The position numbers and the translations under genes are program-made. From RPQK01 sp041946865 (GTDB taxonomy: Bacteria > Acidobacteriota > UBA6911 > RPQK01): DNA of 43,649 bases. How positions within the stretch are numbered: position 1 is the stretch's first letter; every line of letters begins with the position of its first letter. The notes under the pieces were generated by a model that had not been told where the DNA came from, did no database searches, and was given only the letters and a program-made list of their open reading frames with translations. The stretch spans positions 1-43,649 of the forward strand of contig JBHGBF010000011.1 in the NCBI GenBank assembly GCA_041946865.1, written 5' to 3'. This document shows positions 23,590-32,685 of this stretch, piece after piece.

Positions 23590-25140
23590 ATGGAGTACAT
23601 CATCGGTGGTGCTGTTCTTGCCGCCGCCATCGCCGTCTGGTACGTCCTTAAAATTCGTGTAGTTGGCCAGCGGCTCAGACAGGCCGAGGAATCTGCAGCC
23701 GAGATTCAGCGCAAGGCTGGTGACGAGGCCGAGAAGATAAAGAAAGAAAAACTGGTTGAGGCCAGGGACCAGATCTTCGCCTGGCGGACCGAGGCGGAGC
23801 AGCAAATTCAGGAACGGCGGCGGGATTTCGGCGTCCAGGAGCGCCGGCTGGCTCAGAAGGAAGACAACATCCAGAGAGCCGAGCAAGCGCTGGCCCGCAA
23901 GGAACGCGACTGCGAATCGCGTCTGGAGGCTGTCAGAAGGCGGGAACAGAAGGCCTCGGAGAACGAGGCCAGGCTGGATCAGCTCCTGGCCGAGACCACC
24001 CGGCACCTGGAAACGCTGGCGGGTATGAGTTCGGAGGAGGCCAAGAGGCAGCTGATCAAGACCGTTGAAAACGAGGCCTTGCGTGAAGCCGCGATTCTCG
24101 CCAAGAGGATCGAGGAAGACGCGCACGAGAAGGCGGAGCGCGAGGCGCGCAAGATCATCACGCAGGCCATTCAACGCTGTGCGGCAGAACATGTGGTGGA
24201 ATCGACCGTATCGGTCGTCGATCTTCCTTCCGAGGACATGAAAGGCCGGATCATCGGGCGAGAGGGACGCAATATCCGGGCCCTGGAACAGGCGACCGGG
24301 GTCGATCTGATCGTGGATGACACTCCTGAAGCCGTCATTCTTTCGGGCTTTGACCCCTTGCGGCGCGAGATTGCCAAGCTCTCCATCGAGCGGCTGATCA
24401 AGGACGGCCGGATCCATCCTGCCCGGATCGAGGAAGTCGTGGTCAAGGTGCAGGAGGAGATGGAGTCAAAGCTCCTGGAAGATGGAGAGCAAATTGCCTT
24501 TGAGCTGGGCATCCACGACATGCACAGGGAATTACTGCGCCATCTCGGCCGGCTCAAGTATCGCACCAGCTACGGCCAGAACGTCCTCTATCATTGCCGT
24601 GAAGTGGCCTATCTGGCCGGAATCATGGCCCGTGAAGTGGGCGCCAAGGTGAGCATTTGCAAGAGGGCCGGACTGATCCACGACATCGGCAAGGCCGTGG
24701 ACCGCGACCTGGAAGGCACTCACCTCCAGCTCGGGGTGGAGCTGGCCAGGAAGTATGGCGAGAGCGACGAGGTCATTCATGCCATGGAAGCCCACCACTT
24801 CGACGTGGACTTCCGGACCCTGGAGGCAGTCCTCGTACAGGCTGCCGATGCGATCTCAGCCGCCCGGCCGGGCGCGCGGCGAGAAGTGCTGGAAAACTAT
24901 GTGAAGCGCCTCGAGAAGCTCGAATCGATTGCCGGGTCGTTTGACGGGGTTGCAAAAGCGTTTGCCCTGCAGGCGGGGAGAGAGGTCCGGATCATTGTCG
25001 AAAGCGGCCGGGTCTCCGATGAACAGGCTTACTGGCTGGCCAAAGATATCGCCAAGAAGATCGAAAGCGACCTGCAGTATCCCGGCCAGATCCGGGTAAC
25101 CGTGATTCGGGAGATGCGCGTCGTGGATTACGCCAAATAA
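23590..25140 (+). CDS. rny: Ribonuclease Y
   Basis: 516 residues, the standard length. RNase Y is a membrane-tethered endoribonuclease that starts mRNA decay. One N-terminal helix (residues about 3-21) anchors it. A long coiled coil follows (about 25-190), then a KH domain with GRIIGREGRNIRALE (about 217-231), an HD domain with LIHDIGKAVDRD, and the usual C-terminus (YPGQIRVTVIRE). GGGAGAG lies just before the ATG. ymdB follows after 44 bp, the classic pairing. Confidence 0.96.
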   Translation: MEYIIGGAVLAAAIAVWYVLKIRVVGQRLRQAEESAAEIQRKAGDEAEKIKKEKLVEARDQIFAWRTEAEQQIQERRRDFGVQERRLAQKEDNIQRAEQALARKERDCESRLEAVRRREQKASENEARLDQLLAETTRHLETLAGMSSEEAKRQLIKTVENEALREAAILAKRIEEDAHEKAEREARKIITQAIQRCAAEHVVESTVSVVDLPSEDMKGRIIGREGRNIRALEQATGVDLIVDDTPEAVILSGFDPLRREIAKLSIERLIKDGRIHPARIEEVVVKVQEEMESKLLEDGEQIAFELGIHDMHRELLRHLGRLKYRTSYGQNVLYHCREVAYLAGIMAREVGAKVSICKRAGLIHDIGKAVDRDLEGTHLQLGVELARKYGESDEVIHAMEAHHFDVDFRTLEAVLVQAADAISAARPGARREVLENYVKRLEKLESIAGSFDGVAKAFALQAGREVRIIVESGRVSDEQAYWLAKDIAKKIESDLQYPGQIRVTVIREMRVVDYAK

Positions 25141-25184
25141 AGACGACCGGGAAACAACGGCGTGGCCCCCGAAATTGACAATCA

Positions 25185-25958
25185 ATGAAGATTCTCTTTG
25201 TCGGAGATATTGTCGGCCGTCCGGGCAGGAGACTGCTCAAAGACAACCTGCCGGCAGTTCAGCAGGAGTACGACGTCGATTACACCATTGTTAACGTTGA
25301 AAACGCGGCCGGCGGCTTTGGCATAACCCCCGCGCTCGCCGACGAAATCCTCGGATACGGCGTGGATGTGATGACGTCCGGGAATCACATCTGGGACAAA
25401 CGGGAAGTGTTCGATTATCTGAACCGGGAGTCGCGGCTGCTCCGTCCCGGCAACTACCCCAAGGGTGCGCCGGGCAGCTTTGTCCACATTGGAGAAAGCC
25501 GCACCGGGACTCGTGTGGCGGTCATGAATCTTCAGGGCCGGGTCTTCATGCCTCTGACCGACTGTCCCTTTCGCCTGGCCGAGAAAGAGGTGCAGAGAAT
25601 CATCCGGGAGACGAGAATCATCGTAATCGATTTTCACGCCGAAGCGACTTCTGAAAAGATGGCTCTCGGCTGGTTCCTGGATGGCCAGGTCTCCGCGATC
25701 ATCGGCACCCACACGCACATCCCCACGGCCGACTGGCGAATCCTGCCCAAGGGCACGGCCTATGTTTCAGATGTCGGCATGACGGGCCCTTACGATTCCA
25801 TTATCGGCATGGAAATCGAAAGCTCCATGTCCCGCTTTCTGACCGGCATGACTCCGCGCATGGAGGTGGCGTCCGACAATGCGCGCTTCTCAGCGATGGT
25901 AATTGACGTGGACGAAACCACCGGCTCAGCCAGGTCGATACGCCGAATAGAAAAGTAG
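25185..25958 (+). CDS. ymdB: YmdB-family metallophosphoesterase
   Basis: 257 residues (TIGR00282 type). The founding Bacillus protein hydrolyses 2',3'-cyclic nucleotides and affects biofilm and motility choices. The two-metal site is complete: FVGDIVGRPGR (Asp near 8), VNVENAAGG, SGNHIWD, DFHAEATSEK and GTHTHIPTAD. No signal peptide, so it is cytoplasmic. It ends 8 bp before the uvrA stop on the other strand. Its link with rny suggests it turns over cyclic ends produced in RNA decay; that is inference. Confidence 0.93.
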   Translation: MKILFVGDIVGRPGRRLLKDNLPAVQQEYDVDYTIVNVENAAGGFGITPALADEILGYGVDVMTSGNHIWDKREVFDYLNRESRLLRPGNYPKGAPGSFVHIGESRTGTRVAVMNLQGRVFMPLTDCPFRLAEKEVQRIIRETRIIVIDFHAEATSEKMALGWFLDGQVSAIIGTHTHIPTADWRILPKGTAYVSDVGMTGPYDSIIGMEIESSMSRFLTGMTPRMEVASDNARFSAMVIDVDETTGSARSIRRIEK

Positions 25959-25966
25959 CGAATGGC

Positions 25967-28807
25967 CTAAACGCGTGCCAGTATCTGCCGGAGATACCGC
26001 CCGGTGTGTGACCGCTCTACGCGGGCCACCTCTTCAGGAGTCCCCTCGGCCACGAGGTACCCGCCTTCTTCTCCTCCTTCGGGGCCCAGGTCGATAATCC
26101 AGTCAGCCGACTTGATCACGTCCAGATTGTGCTCGATGACGACGATCGTGGCGCCGTGGCTGAGCAGCTTGTCAAAGGCGCGCATCAATTTGTGAATGTC
26201 GTCAAAGTGAAGGCCCGTCGTAGGTTCATCGAAGATGAAGAGGGCACGCGGCGATGCGGGCTTGGACAGATACGACGCGAGCTTGATCCGCTGGGCCTCG
26301 CCGCCTGAAAGGGTACTGGCCGGCTGCCCTAATCGGAGATATCCGAGGCCGATTTCCTGCAGCACCTTGAGCTTTCGCACCAGGGCCGAATGCGCCTTAA
26401 AGAACTCGAGCGCCTCGTGGACGGTAAGATCCAGAACTTGAGCAATATTCTTGCCCTTGTAGGTGATCTCCAGAACCTTGCTCTTAAATCGCGTCCCCTT
26501 GCACTCTTCGCACAGCAGTTCCACATCGGCGAGGAACTGCATTTCGACCGTCACCACTCCCGATCCCTGGCAGTTCTCGCACCGTCCGCCGGGGACGTTG
26601 AAAGAGAAATGCCCGGGAGCCAGGTTGTGCGCCTTCGCCTCGCGTGTGGCCGCGAAAATCTGGCGGATTTCGTCAAACGCCTTGATGTAAGTAATGGGAT
26701 TTGATCGAGGCGTTCTGCCGATCGGTGTCTGGTCGACCAGCAGCACGTCACTAAGCTCCTGCCAGCCTTCGATGCCGTCGTGTTCCCCTACCGGCTCGTT
26801 GGCGATTCCCTTGAGCCTGCGCAGTCCCGGATAAAGGATGTTTTGAACCAGGGTCGACTTTCCAGATCCTGAGACCCCGGTAATGCAGGTGAGAACGCCG
26901 GACGGCAGCCGCACGTCAAGGTTCTTCAAATTGTGCTCGCGGGCGCCTCGTATGACGAGCCCGCGCCCATTGGCGGGACGACGGAAGACCGGCACCGGTA
27001 TGCGCAGAGTCCCTGCCAGGTAGCGTCCGGTCAGCGACCCGGGGTTGGCGACGAGCGATTTCAAATCGCCGCTGTGGATCAGGCACCCGCCCTGCTCTCC
27101 GGCCCCCGGGCCCAGGTCGACGATGTGATCGGCGGCTTCGATCATCTGCTTTTCGTGCTCGACCACCAGGACACTGTTGCCATGGTCCCGCAGCTGTTTG
27201 AGGATGTCGATCAGCCGTGATTCGTCCCGCGGATGGAGGCCGATCGAAGGCTCGTCTAGAACATAGAGGGTGCCGACGAGCGACGAGGCGAGAGAGGCGG
27301 CCAGCTGAATCCGCTGCATCTCTCCGCCACTCAGACTGGAGGTGACCCGGTCAAGCGACAAGTAATCGAGGCCGACCTTGACGAGGAACTCCAGCCGCTG
27401 TCGGACTTCCTTCAGCAGCTTTTCCGCCACGGCCTCGTCGGAAGGCGAAAGCCGGAGATTGTTGAAAAACTCGCGGACTTCCGAAATCGGCCGGTTCGTC
27501 AGCTCCGTGATCCGCTTGCCTCCGAGATACACGTCGCGCGCCTCCTGGCACAGCCGCTCGCCGCCGCAGTCCGGACAGCGGGCGTACCCGCGGTAACGGC
27601 TGATGAAAATCCGGACGTGCATCTTGTACTTTTTCCGTTCGAGGTACCGGAAGAAGCCGCGCACTCCCGGAAAACCGCGCTCGCCTTCCCACACCTTCCG
27701 CCGGAAATCTTCCGGCAGCTGCTGGTACGGCACGTCGGTCGGTACTCCCCGGGACTGTGCGTAAGCCAGGAGCTTCCTCTGGAATTTCCTGTATTTCGGC
27801 TTAGTGAAAGGATCGATGGGCCCGGCTTCAAGGGTCAGGCGGGGATCCGGAATAACTAGGTCGGGGTCGATGGTGATGGTGTTTCCGAAGCCCTGGCAGG
27901 TCGGACAGGCGCCAAACGGGTTGTTGAAGGAAAACAGGCGTGGCTCGGGCGTACGGTAAGGAATGCCGCAATACTGGCACTCGAAACGCTCCGTAAAACG
28001 CAGTCTGCGTTCGGACCGCCCCTGTTCAGGATCGGCCAGCAGCACCGCCTCCGCTACGCCGTTTCCTTCCCGGTAACAGGTGTCGAGAGAATCGGCGAGC
28101 CGTTCCGCAACACCCTCCTCGATGACCAGACGGTCGACTAGAATCGAAAGCCGGCCCAGCTCGTCGGCAGACGGTGTCCAATCCGCCAGTTGTCGTATCG
28201 CGGCGCCTTCGGGGCCGGACAGAACCAGCCGATGGAAGCCCTGCTTAAGCAGGTTTTCCCGGATCTGTTCGAGCGGCATGCGCTGCCCGTCGCCTTCGGC
28301 GCGCAGATCCAGCAAGCTGTTGGCAAACGGAAAACAGATGTAGAGACGAGAGCCTTCCGGGAGAGCCTGGAGCTGGTCCACGATCTGATCGACCGTGTCT
28401 TTTTGGACGGTTCGACCACATCCCCGGCAGATGATCTTTCCAACCCGCCCGTAGAGAAGCCTCAGGTAGTCGTAGATCTCGGTGGTTGTCCCGCAGGTCG
28501 AGCGGGGGTTGCGCGAAGTGTTCTTCTGCCTGATCGCGATGGCCGGACTCAAGCCGGAAATCTCATCGACTTGCGGGCGATTGATACGTTCCAGAAACTG
28601 CCGGGCGTAGGCTGAGAGCGACTCGACGTAACGACGTTGGCCCTCTGCGTAAAGGGTGTCGAACGCCAGACTCGATTTGCCCGACCCGCTGACTCCTGTC
28701 ACGACCGTGAGGCTGTTGAGTGGAATGCTGACATCCACATTCCTCAGGTTGTTCTGGCGGGCGCCCTTTATGTGAATGGAATTGCTCTGAGCTTCTTGAT
28801 CCGCCAT
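25967..28807 (-). CDS. uvrA: UvrA, excinuclease ABC subunit A
   Basis: 946 residues, the normal UvrA length. UvrA2 scans DNA for damage and loads UvrB in nucleotide excision repair. There are two ABC-type ATPase halves: Walker A GVSGSGKSSLAFD with YVESLSAYARQFL, then signature LSGGEMQRIQLA and LDEPSIGLHPRD in the first; GVSGSGKSTLV, LSGGEAQRIKLA and FDEPTTGLHFDD in the second. Zinc sites are seen in CQYCG...CPTCQG and CENCQGSG...CEECKG. No insertion or missing motif. It stands alone and diverges from the gene at 28859. Confidence 0.97.
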   Translation of the reverse strand: MADQEAQSNSIHIKGARQNNLRNVDVSIPLNSLTVVTGVSGSGKSSLAFDTLYAEGQRRYVESLSAYARQFLERINRPQVDEISGLSPAIAIRQKNTSRNPRSTCGTTTEIYDYLRLLYGRVGKIICRGCGRTVQKDTVDQIVDQLQALPEGSRLYICFPFANSLLDLRAEGDGQRMPLEQIRENLLKQGFHRLVLSGPEGAAIRQLADWTPSADELGRLSILVDRLVIEEGVAERLADSLDTCYREGNGVAEAVLLADPEQGRSERRLRFTERFECQYCGIPYRTPEPRLFSFNNPFGACPTCQGFGNTITIDPDLVIPDPRLTLEAGPIDPFTKPKYRKFQRKLLAYAQSRGVPTDVPYQQLPEDFRRKVWEGERGFPGVRGFFRYLERKKYKMHVRIFISRYRGYARCPDCGGERLCQEARDVYLGGKRITELTNRPISEVREFFNNLRLSPSDEAVAEKLLKEVRQRLEFLVKVGLDYLSLDRVTSSLSGGEMQRIQLAASLASSLVGTLYVLDEPSIGLHPRDESRLIDILKQLRDHGNSVLVVEHEKQMIEAADHIVDLGPGAGEQGGCLIHSGDLKSLVANPGSLTGRYLAGTLRIPVPVFRRPANGRGLVIRGAREHNLKNLDVRLPSGVLTCITGVSGSGKSTLVQNILYPGLRRLKGIANEPVGEHDGIEGWQELSDVLLVDQTPIGRTPRSNPITYIKAFDEIRQIFAATREAKAHNLAPGHFSFNVPGGRCENCQGSGVVTVEMQFLADVELLCEECKGTRFKSKVLEITYKGKNIAQVLDLTVHEALEFFKAHSALVRKLKVLQEIGLGYLRLGQPASTLSGGEAQRIKLASYLSKPASPRALFIFDEPTTGLHFDDIHKLMRAFDKLLSHGATIVVIEHNLDVIKSADWIIDLGPEGGEEGGYLVAEGTPEEVARVERSHTGRYLRQILARV

Positions 28808-28820
28808 GCTGAAAATAGCG

Positions 28821-28829
28821 AGTCTACCA
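28821..28829 (-). promoter_or_regulatory. Candidate extended -10 for uvrA
   Basis: On the minus strand TGG-TAGACT (complement of 28821-28829) lies 14 bases before the uvrA ATG. No clear -35 is visible and no LexA-like operator is recognised. Confidence 0.3.
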
Positions 28830-28858
28830 CAAAAGCCATCGTGCTATATTGGATCTCA

Positions 28859-29851
28859 ATGAAGGTCAAAGAGATCAGGCCCCGCGCGGCGGTTCCAGGG
28901 GGGATCATTCGCGTTGAAGTCGAAGGGCTGAGCGGGGTAGCTGACCTGCGTGTTGAAGTCGGCGAAGTCGAAGCCCAGTTCCTGGGCGCCTCTCCCAATG
29001 CCCTCACTTTGAAAGTCCCCGAGAGCGCTTCCGGAAATGGACTGGTCGTCTACCAGGGCCAGAACCGCGCTCGCAGTTCAATGAAAGTGGCTCGACTGGT
29101 TGCTCAGGAGCTTTACTCGGTTTCGAATCCGGTCGTCGATGACAGGGGCTCAGTCTATTGTGCCTTCAGCGGCCCCAGGGGAGAAAAGGTCCCTTTCTCC
29201 GTCTACGTTATTGACCCGGAAGGAAATAAGCAACCGTTCCTGGCCGAGATCGTGAATGCGACCGGCTTGGCGATCGGTCCGGACAGACTGCTCTATATCA
29301 CCAGCCGCCATACCGGGACCGTTTATCGATCCAGCTTTGACAAACAGCTGGAAAAGTACATCGAGGGGCTCGGCCTGGCCACCGGAATCGCTTTCGACCT
29401 GGATGGGAACATGGTTCTCGGGGACCGGGGCGGCACTGTCTACCGTATTTCACCGGACCGCCAGATTTCCGTGCTGTGCGAGCTTGAACCGAGCGTTTCT
29501 GCCTACCATCTGGCAACGGCTCCCGACGGCAGTATCTTCATCAGCGGTCCCACTTTGTCGACCCAGGACTCGATTTATCGCGTCTCCCGGGACGGACAGG
29601 TGGAGGTCTTCTTCAAGGGGTTGGGAAGGCCCCAGGGCATGGCCTTTGACGCTGACGGCAACCTCCAGGTCGCGGCGTCGTTCCAGGGGAAGAAGGGGAT
29701 CTACACCTTCAAGGGCAAAAGCCCCGAATGGACCATTTCGGGACCGATGTTAACGGGACTTGCCTACACTCCCGCCAAAGACCGGCTCTACATGGTCGAT
29801 TCCTCGAATCTTTACGCGCTCGACCTGGCAGGGCCCTCCGCAAGTCTCTGA
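28859..29851 (+). CDS. IPT/TIG-domain beta-propeller protein of unknown function
   Basis: 330 residues from the ATG at 28859, which begins MKVKEIRPRAAVPGGIIRVE; longer in-frame starts run into uvrA. Residues 1-77 form an IPT/TIG immunoglobulin-like domain. The rest is an NHL/SMP-30-like propeller: repeated blades such as ATGIAFDLDGNMVLGDRGG, LATAPDGSIFISG, GRPQGMAFDADGNLQVA and YTPAKDRLYMVDSSN. No signal peptide is visible. TATATT at 28845-28850 lies so close to the ATG that the mRNA might be leaderless. Such proteins bind sugars or small ligands or serve as lactonases, and none of these can be chosen here. Confidence 0.7.
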   Translation: MKVKEIRPRAAVPGGIIRVEVEGLSGVADLRVEVGEVEAQFLGASPNALTLKVPESASGNGLVVYQGQNRARSSMKVARLVAQELYSVSNPVVDDRGSVYCAFSGPRGEKVPFSVYVIDPEGNKQPFLAEIVNATGLAIGPDRLLYITSRHTGTVYRSSFDKQLEKYIEGLGLATGIAFDLDGNMVLGDRGGTVYRISPDRQISVLCELEPSVSAYHLATAPDGSIFISGPTLSTQDSIYRVSRDGQVEVFFKGLGRPQGMAFDADGNLQVAASFQGKKGIYTFKGKSPEWTISGPMLTGLAYTPAKDRLYMVDSSNLYALDLAGPSASL

Positions 29852-29869
29852 AACAGATCGCGTGAGAAG

Positions 29870-31042
29870 CTAAAGCCAGGCGCCCGGCTTTACCGGCGAC
29901 TTGCAGACTTCATACAAGATCTGCGGTGATCGCAGCACCAGTCTCAGCGCCAATTGCTTATACGTCAGGCGCCCGGCGATCAGGTCGTTCTGGCCTTTTC
30001 TGATCACGGCGCTCTGGCACGTCATCGCAAGCATGCGATTAATGAAGGTGTCCCCGGCGAAGCTCTTCCGATAGAAACGGGACTTCCATCGGGCCGCCTG
30101 AATCAGCTCGGCGCCGAAGTCTTGTCGCCACTGCGTGGCGTAGCGGCCCGGTCGACTTGACTGAAGACACGAGGCCAGCAGCTCCGCTGAGCGCATGGCG
30201 TACGCTATCCCTTCCGCAGTGATGGGATCGGCAAAACCCGCCGCGTCTCCTATGAGCGCCCAGTCTGTGTCTGCTACCTTGAGCCGGTCGAAGGCCTTTT
30301 CCGTGAGCGTGGGGACAGGTGCGGCATAACCTTTCAGGTTCGAGAGGTCTTCCAGACCGTGCAGATCTTTCAGGAAGCGGTTGAGCCGGGCGTAAAGCTC
30401 GGAAGACGGAAGGGCCTTGTAAGTATTGATGATCCCGACGGAAGCATGATCGACCCGGGGAAAAGACCAGAGGTAGCCGTCCAGGTGCGGATCCATGAAC
30501 CGGATACGGATCGAGTCCGAAGGGGGCGAACAGGGGACATAGTAACCCACGGTCACTGAAAGATCGGCGGGAGCAAAGGGTTCGGCCAGTCGCTTCCTGA
30601 CAATACTGGTTGCTCCGTCGGCGCCCACCAGAAAGTCGCAGGTTTCGGTCTGGCCTTCCGAGTCGTGAATCAGCCACTTGTCCGCTTCGCGGGTAAAGCC
30701 GGTTACCCTGCGCGGCAGGATCCGGCAGCCCCGTTGCCGGGCCTGTTCGCGAAGGAAGCCGTCCAGCTCGGACCTCGAATAGATCCAGATGGGCTCAGTC
30801 AGCCGAAGATGCACGCCCTGGTACCGGCTGGATTCATAGTAGATGTCATAGACCTGGTTCTTCGGAATGGACGCGGTGGGGAAAATAGGGTAGCGCCGTG
30901 TGATCTTGGCGGTACAACCGCCGCCACAGGGTTTTTCCCTTGGCGAACAGCCTTCGTACAGGAGACAGTCGATCTTCTGCCGGGCCAGCAGGTAGCAGAG
31001 AAGGCTGCCCGCCACACCACCCCCTATGACGCCTACGCGCAT
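29870..31042 (-). CDS. FAD-dependent oxidoreductase, geranylgeranyl reductase family
   Basis: 390 residues. An N-terminal dinucleotide-binding fold (VGVIGGGVAGSLLCYLLA), a PCGGGCTAKI segment, LVGADGATSIVRKRL and a C-terminal GDAAGFADPITAEGIAYAM with FAD-binding Asp place it in the geranylgeranyl reductase / PHBH-like flavoproteins. Members reduce isoprenoid chains, for example of menaquinone or membrane lipids, or hydroxylate aromatics. No terpenoid or quinone genes are next to it, so the substrate is open. It converges on the propeller gene (stop 19 bp away), and the palindrome 31058-31158 lies just upstream of its start. Confidence 0.85.
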   Translation of the reverse strand: MRVGVIGGGVAGSLLCYLLARQKIDCLLYEGCSPREKPCGGGCTAKITRRYPIFPTASIPKNQVYDIYYESSRYQGVHLRLTEPIWIYSRSELDGFLREQARQRGCRILPRRVTGFTREADKWLIHDSEGQTETCDFLVGADGATSIVRKRLAEPFAPADLSVTVGYYVPCSPPSDSIRIRFMDPHLDGYLWSFPRVDHASVGIINTYKALPSSELYARLNRFLKDLHGLEDLSNLKGYAAPVPTLTEKAFDRLKVADTDWALIGDAAGFADPITAEGIAYAMRSAELLASCLQSSRPGRYATQWRQDFGAELIQAARWKSRFYRKSFAGDTFINRMLAMTCQSAVIRKGQNDLIAGRLTYKQLALRLVLRSPQILYEVCKSPVKPGAWL

Positions 31043-31057
31043 GTGCTATTATAGCCG

Positions 31058-31158
31058 TCTGCCGGAAGCGGCATCCATGAACCAACATGAGCTGACACGA
31101 ACTAAACGTTTCAGTTCGTTTCAGTTCGGGTTGGTTCGCGGATGCCGCTTCCGGCAGA
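31058..31158. repeat. Long palindromic element between divergent genes
   Basis: Outer arms 31058-31076 (tctgccggaagcggcatcc) and 31140-31158 are perfect 19-bp inverted copies. Inside, gaaccaac (31079-31086) pairs with gttggttc (31130-31137), and cgaact/agttcg pair around aaacgtttc. The core (ccaac...cacgaac.aaacg...gttcgtt) resembles the hairpin at 7147-7215. It occupies most of the 127-bp gap between the flavoprotein gene and tgt, so it may affect both promoters. It is 11 bp before the tgt start. Confidence 0.85.
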
Positions 31159-31169
31159 CCTCCTCGGTC

Positions 31170-32282
31170 ATGCAATTCACTTTCACGGTCACGGATACGG
31201 ACACTGCCACCCGGGCCAGATGCGGAGTCTTGATGACCCCGCACGGCCGCATCGATACGCCTGTCTTCATGCCCGTCGGCACTGCCGGGACAGTCAAAGC
31301 CATGCCGCAGGAATGGCTCGAGGCCCTGGGCGCTCAAATCATCTTGAGCAACACGTATCATCTTTACCTGCGGCCGGGTGAGGAAGTGATCAGCCACTTT
31401 GGCGGCCTGCACCGCTTCATGGCCTGGAATCGGCCGATTCTGACCGATAGCGGTGGTTACCAGGTTCTCAGCCACGAGGCTTTGAGAAAGATTTCTGAAG
31501 AAGGAGTCCATTTCCACTCTCACCTGGACGGAAGCCCTCACTTTTTCTCACCGGAACGGGCTATCGAAATCCAGCAACTGTTGGGTGCCGATATCATCAT
31601 GGCTTTTGACGACTGCACAGCCTATCCGGCTGCCTTCGAGGAGGCGGCGGAATCGATGCGCCGTTCAATGCGCTGGGCTGAGCGCTGCCGCCGGGTTCAC
31701 CAGGATGACAGCCAGGTGCTTTTCGGGATCGTGCAGGGAAGCGTGTTTCCCGAGTTGCGCAAGGAAAGCGTCGAGCGGTTGTGCGAGATTGGTTTTTTCG
31801 GCCTGGCTCTGGGAGGTCTGAGCGTCGGCGAACCGAAGTTGCTGACATACGAAACGATAGAAAGGGTAAGCGAGTGGATGCCACCTGCGCCCCGGTATGT
31901 TATGGGTGTGGGGACTCCGCCCGACCTGGTGGAGTGTGTCAAGCAGGGAATGGACCTGTTCGATTGCGTGCTTCCGACTCGCAATGCCCGCAACGGAACT
32001 CTCTACACCTGGAACGGCAAGATCAGCATCAAGAACGCGCGCTACAGGAAAGACGAACAGCCCATCGACCCGAATTGCGCCTGTCTCGTTTGTAGGCGCT
32101 ATTCAAGGGGCTATCTCAGGCACCTTTACGTGGCGAATGAGATGGTTGGGAGCATGTTCAACACGTACCATAACCTTCATTTTTACCTTGACCTGATGGC
32201 GAAAGTCCGAGAGAGTATCCGCCTTAATTCGTTCCTCGACTGGGAGCGGAAGTTCAGGGACCAATATGTCGTATCCGAATGA
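31170..32282 (+). CDS. tgt: tRNA-guanine transglycosylase (queuine base exchange)
   Basis: 370 residues from the ATG at 31170, which begins MQFTFTVTDTDTATRARCG; earlier in-frame starts lie in the palindrome. Tgt swaps G34 for preQ1 in tRNAs with GUN anticodons. The nucleophile region DCVLPTRNARNG, the substrate loop GGLSVGE, the catalytic Asp regions DSGGYQVL and AFDDCTAYP, and the zinc site CACLVC...H are present. The DSGGYQVLSHEA segment differs a little from the usual QVFSL but keeps the Asp. It precedes yajC-secD-secF, a standard cluster. Confidence 0.96.
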   Translation: MQFTFTVTDTDTATRARCGVLMTPHGRIDTPVFMPVGTAGTVKAMPQEWLEALGAQIILSNTYHLYLRPGEEVISHFGGLHRFMAWNRPILTDSGGYQVLSHEALRKISEEGVHFHSHLDGSPHFFSPERAIEIQQLLGADIIMAFDDCTAYPAAFEEAAESMRRSMRWAERCRRVHQDDSQVLFGIVQGSVFPELRKESVERLCEIGFFGLALGGLSVGEPKLLTYETIERVSEWMPPAPRYVMGVGTPPDLVECVKQGMDLFDCVLPTRNARNGTLYTWNGKISIKNARYRKDEQPIDPNCACLVCRRYSRGYLRHLYVANEMVGSMFNTYHNLHFYLDLMAKVRESIRLNSFLDWERKFRDQYVVSE

Positions 32283-32286
32283 AATT

Positions 32287-32295
32287 TGGTATACT
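32287..32295 (+). promoter_or_regulatory. Extended -10 promoter for yajC-secDF
   Basis: TGG-TATACT at 32287-32295, 42 bases before the yajC ATG. The -35 region (about 32267-32272, TGTCGT) is weak. tgt may also read through. Confidence 0.45.
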
Positions 32296-32337
32296 TCGCA
32301 CTTTGTTTCTCTGTGGGAAATCTGAAATAGTGGCCCT

Positions 32338-32652
32338 ATGATTCAACCTCTTCTGGCGCAGCAAAGTCCTTCGGCTGGGATTCTCAGCCTGATGCCGATC
32401 CTCCTGATCTTCGTGATCTTTTACCTGCTCATTTATCGCCCGATGCGCAAACGGCAAAGACTGCAGGAAGAGATGATAACGAAGCTGAAAAACGGGGATA
32501 AGGTGATTACGAACGGGGGCATCTACGGCACGGTCGCGGGGCTTAAAGAGCATACCCTGCTTCTAAAGGTATCAGACAATGTGAAGATCGAGGTCGCGAA
32601 AAATGCCATTGCCTCCTTGCAGCCCGTGTCGAAGGAGTCCTCCGCCAAGTAG
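32338..32652 (+). CDS. yajC: YajC, preprotein translocase accessory subunit
   Basis: 104 residues. One N-terminal membrane helix (about residues 16-35, LMPILLIFVIFYLLIYRPM) and a cytosolic beta-rich domain (GDKVITNGGIYGTVAGL) are the YajC pattern. It joins SecD and SecF in the inner membrane. The ATG at 32338 comes after a typical spacing from the promoter at 32287-32295. secD begins 33 bp later. Confidence 0.93.
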   Translation: MIQPLLAQQSPSAGILSLMPILLIFVIFYLLIYRPMRKRQRLQEEMITKLKNGDKVITNGGIYGTVAGLKEHTLLLKVSDNVKIEVAKNAIASLQPVSKESSAK

Positions 32653-32685
32653 TCGGCAACGCCCCCAAAAAAGAGCGATTTGGTG

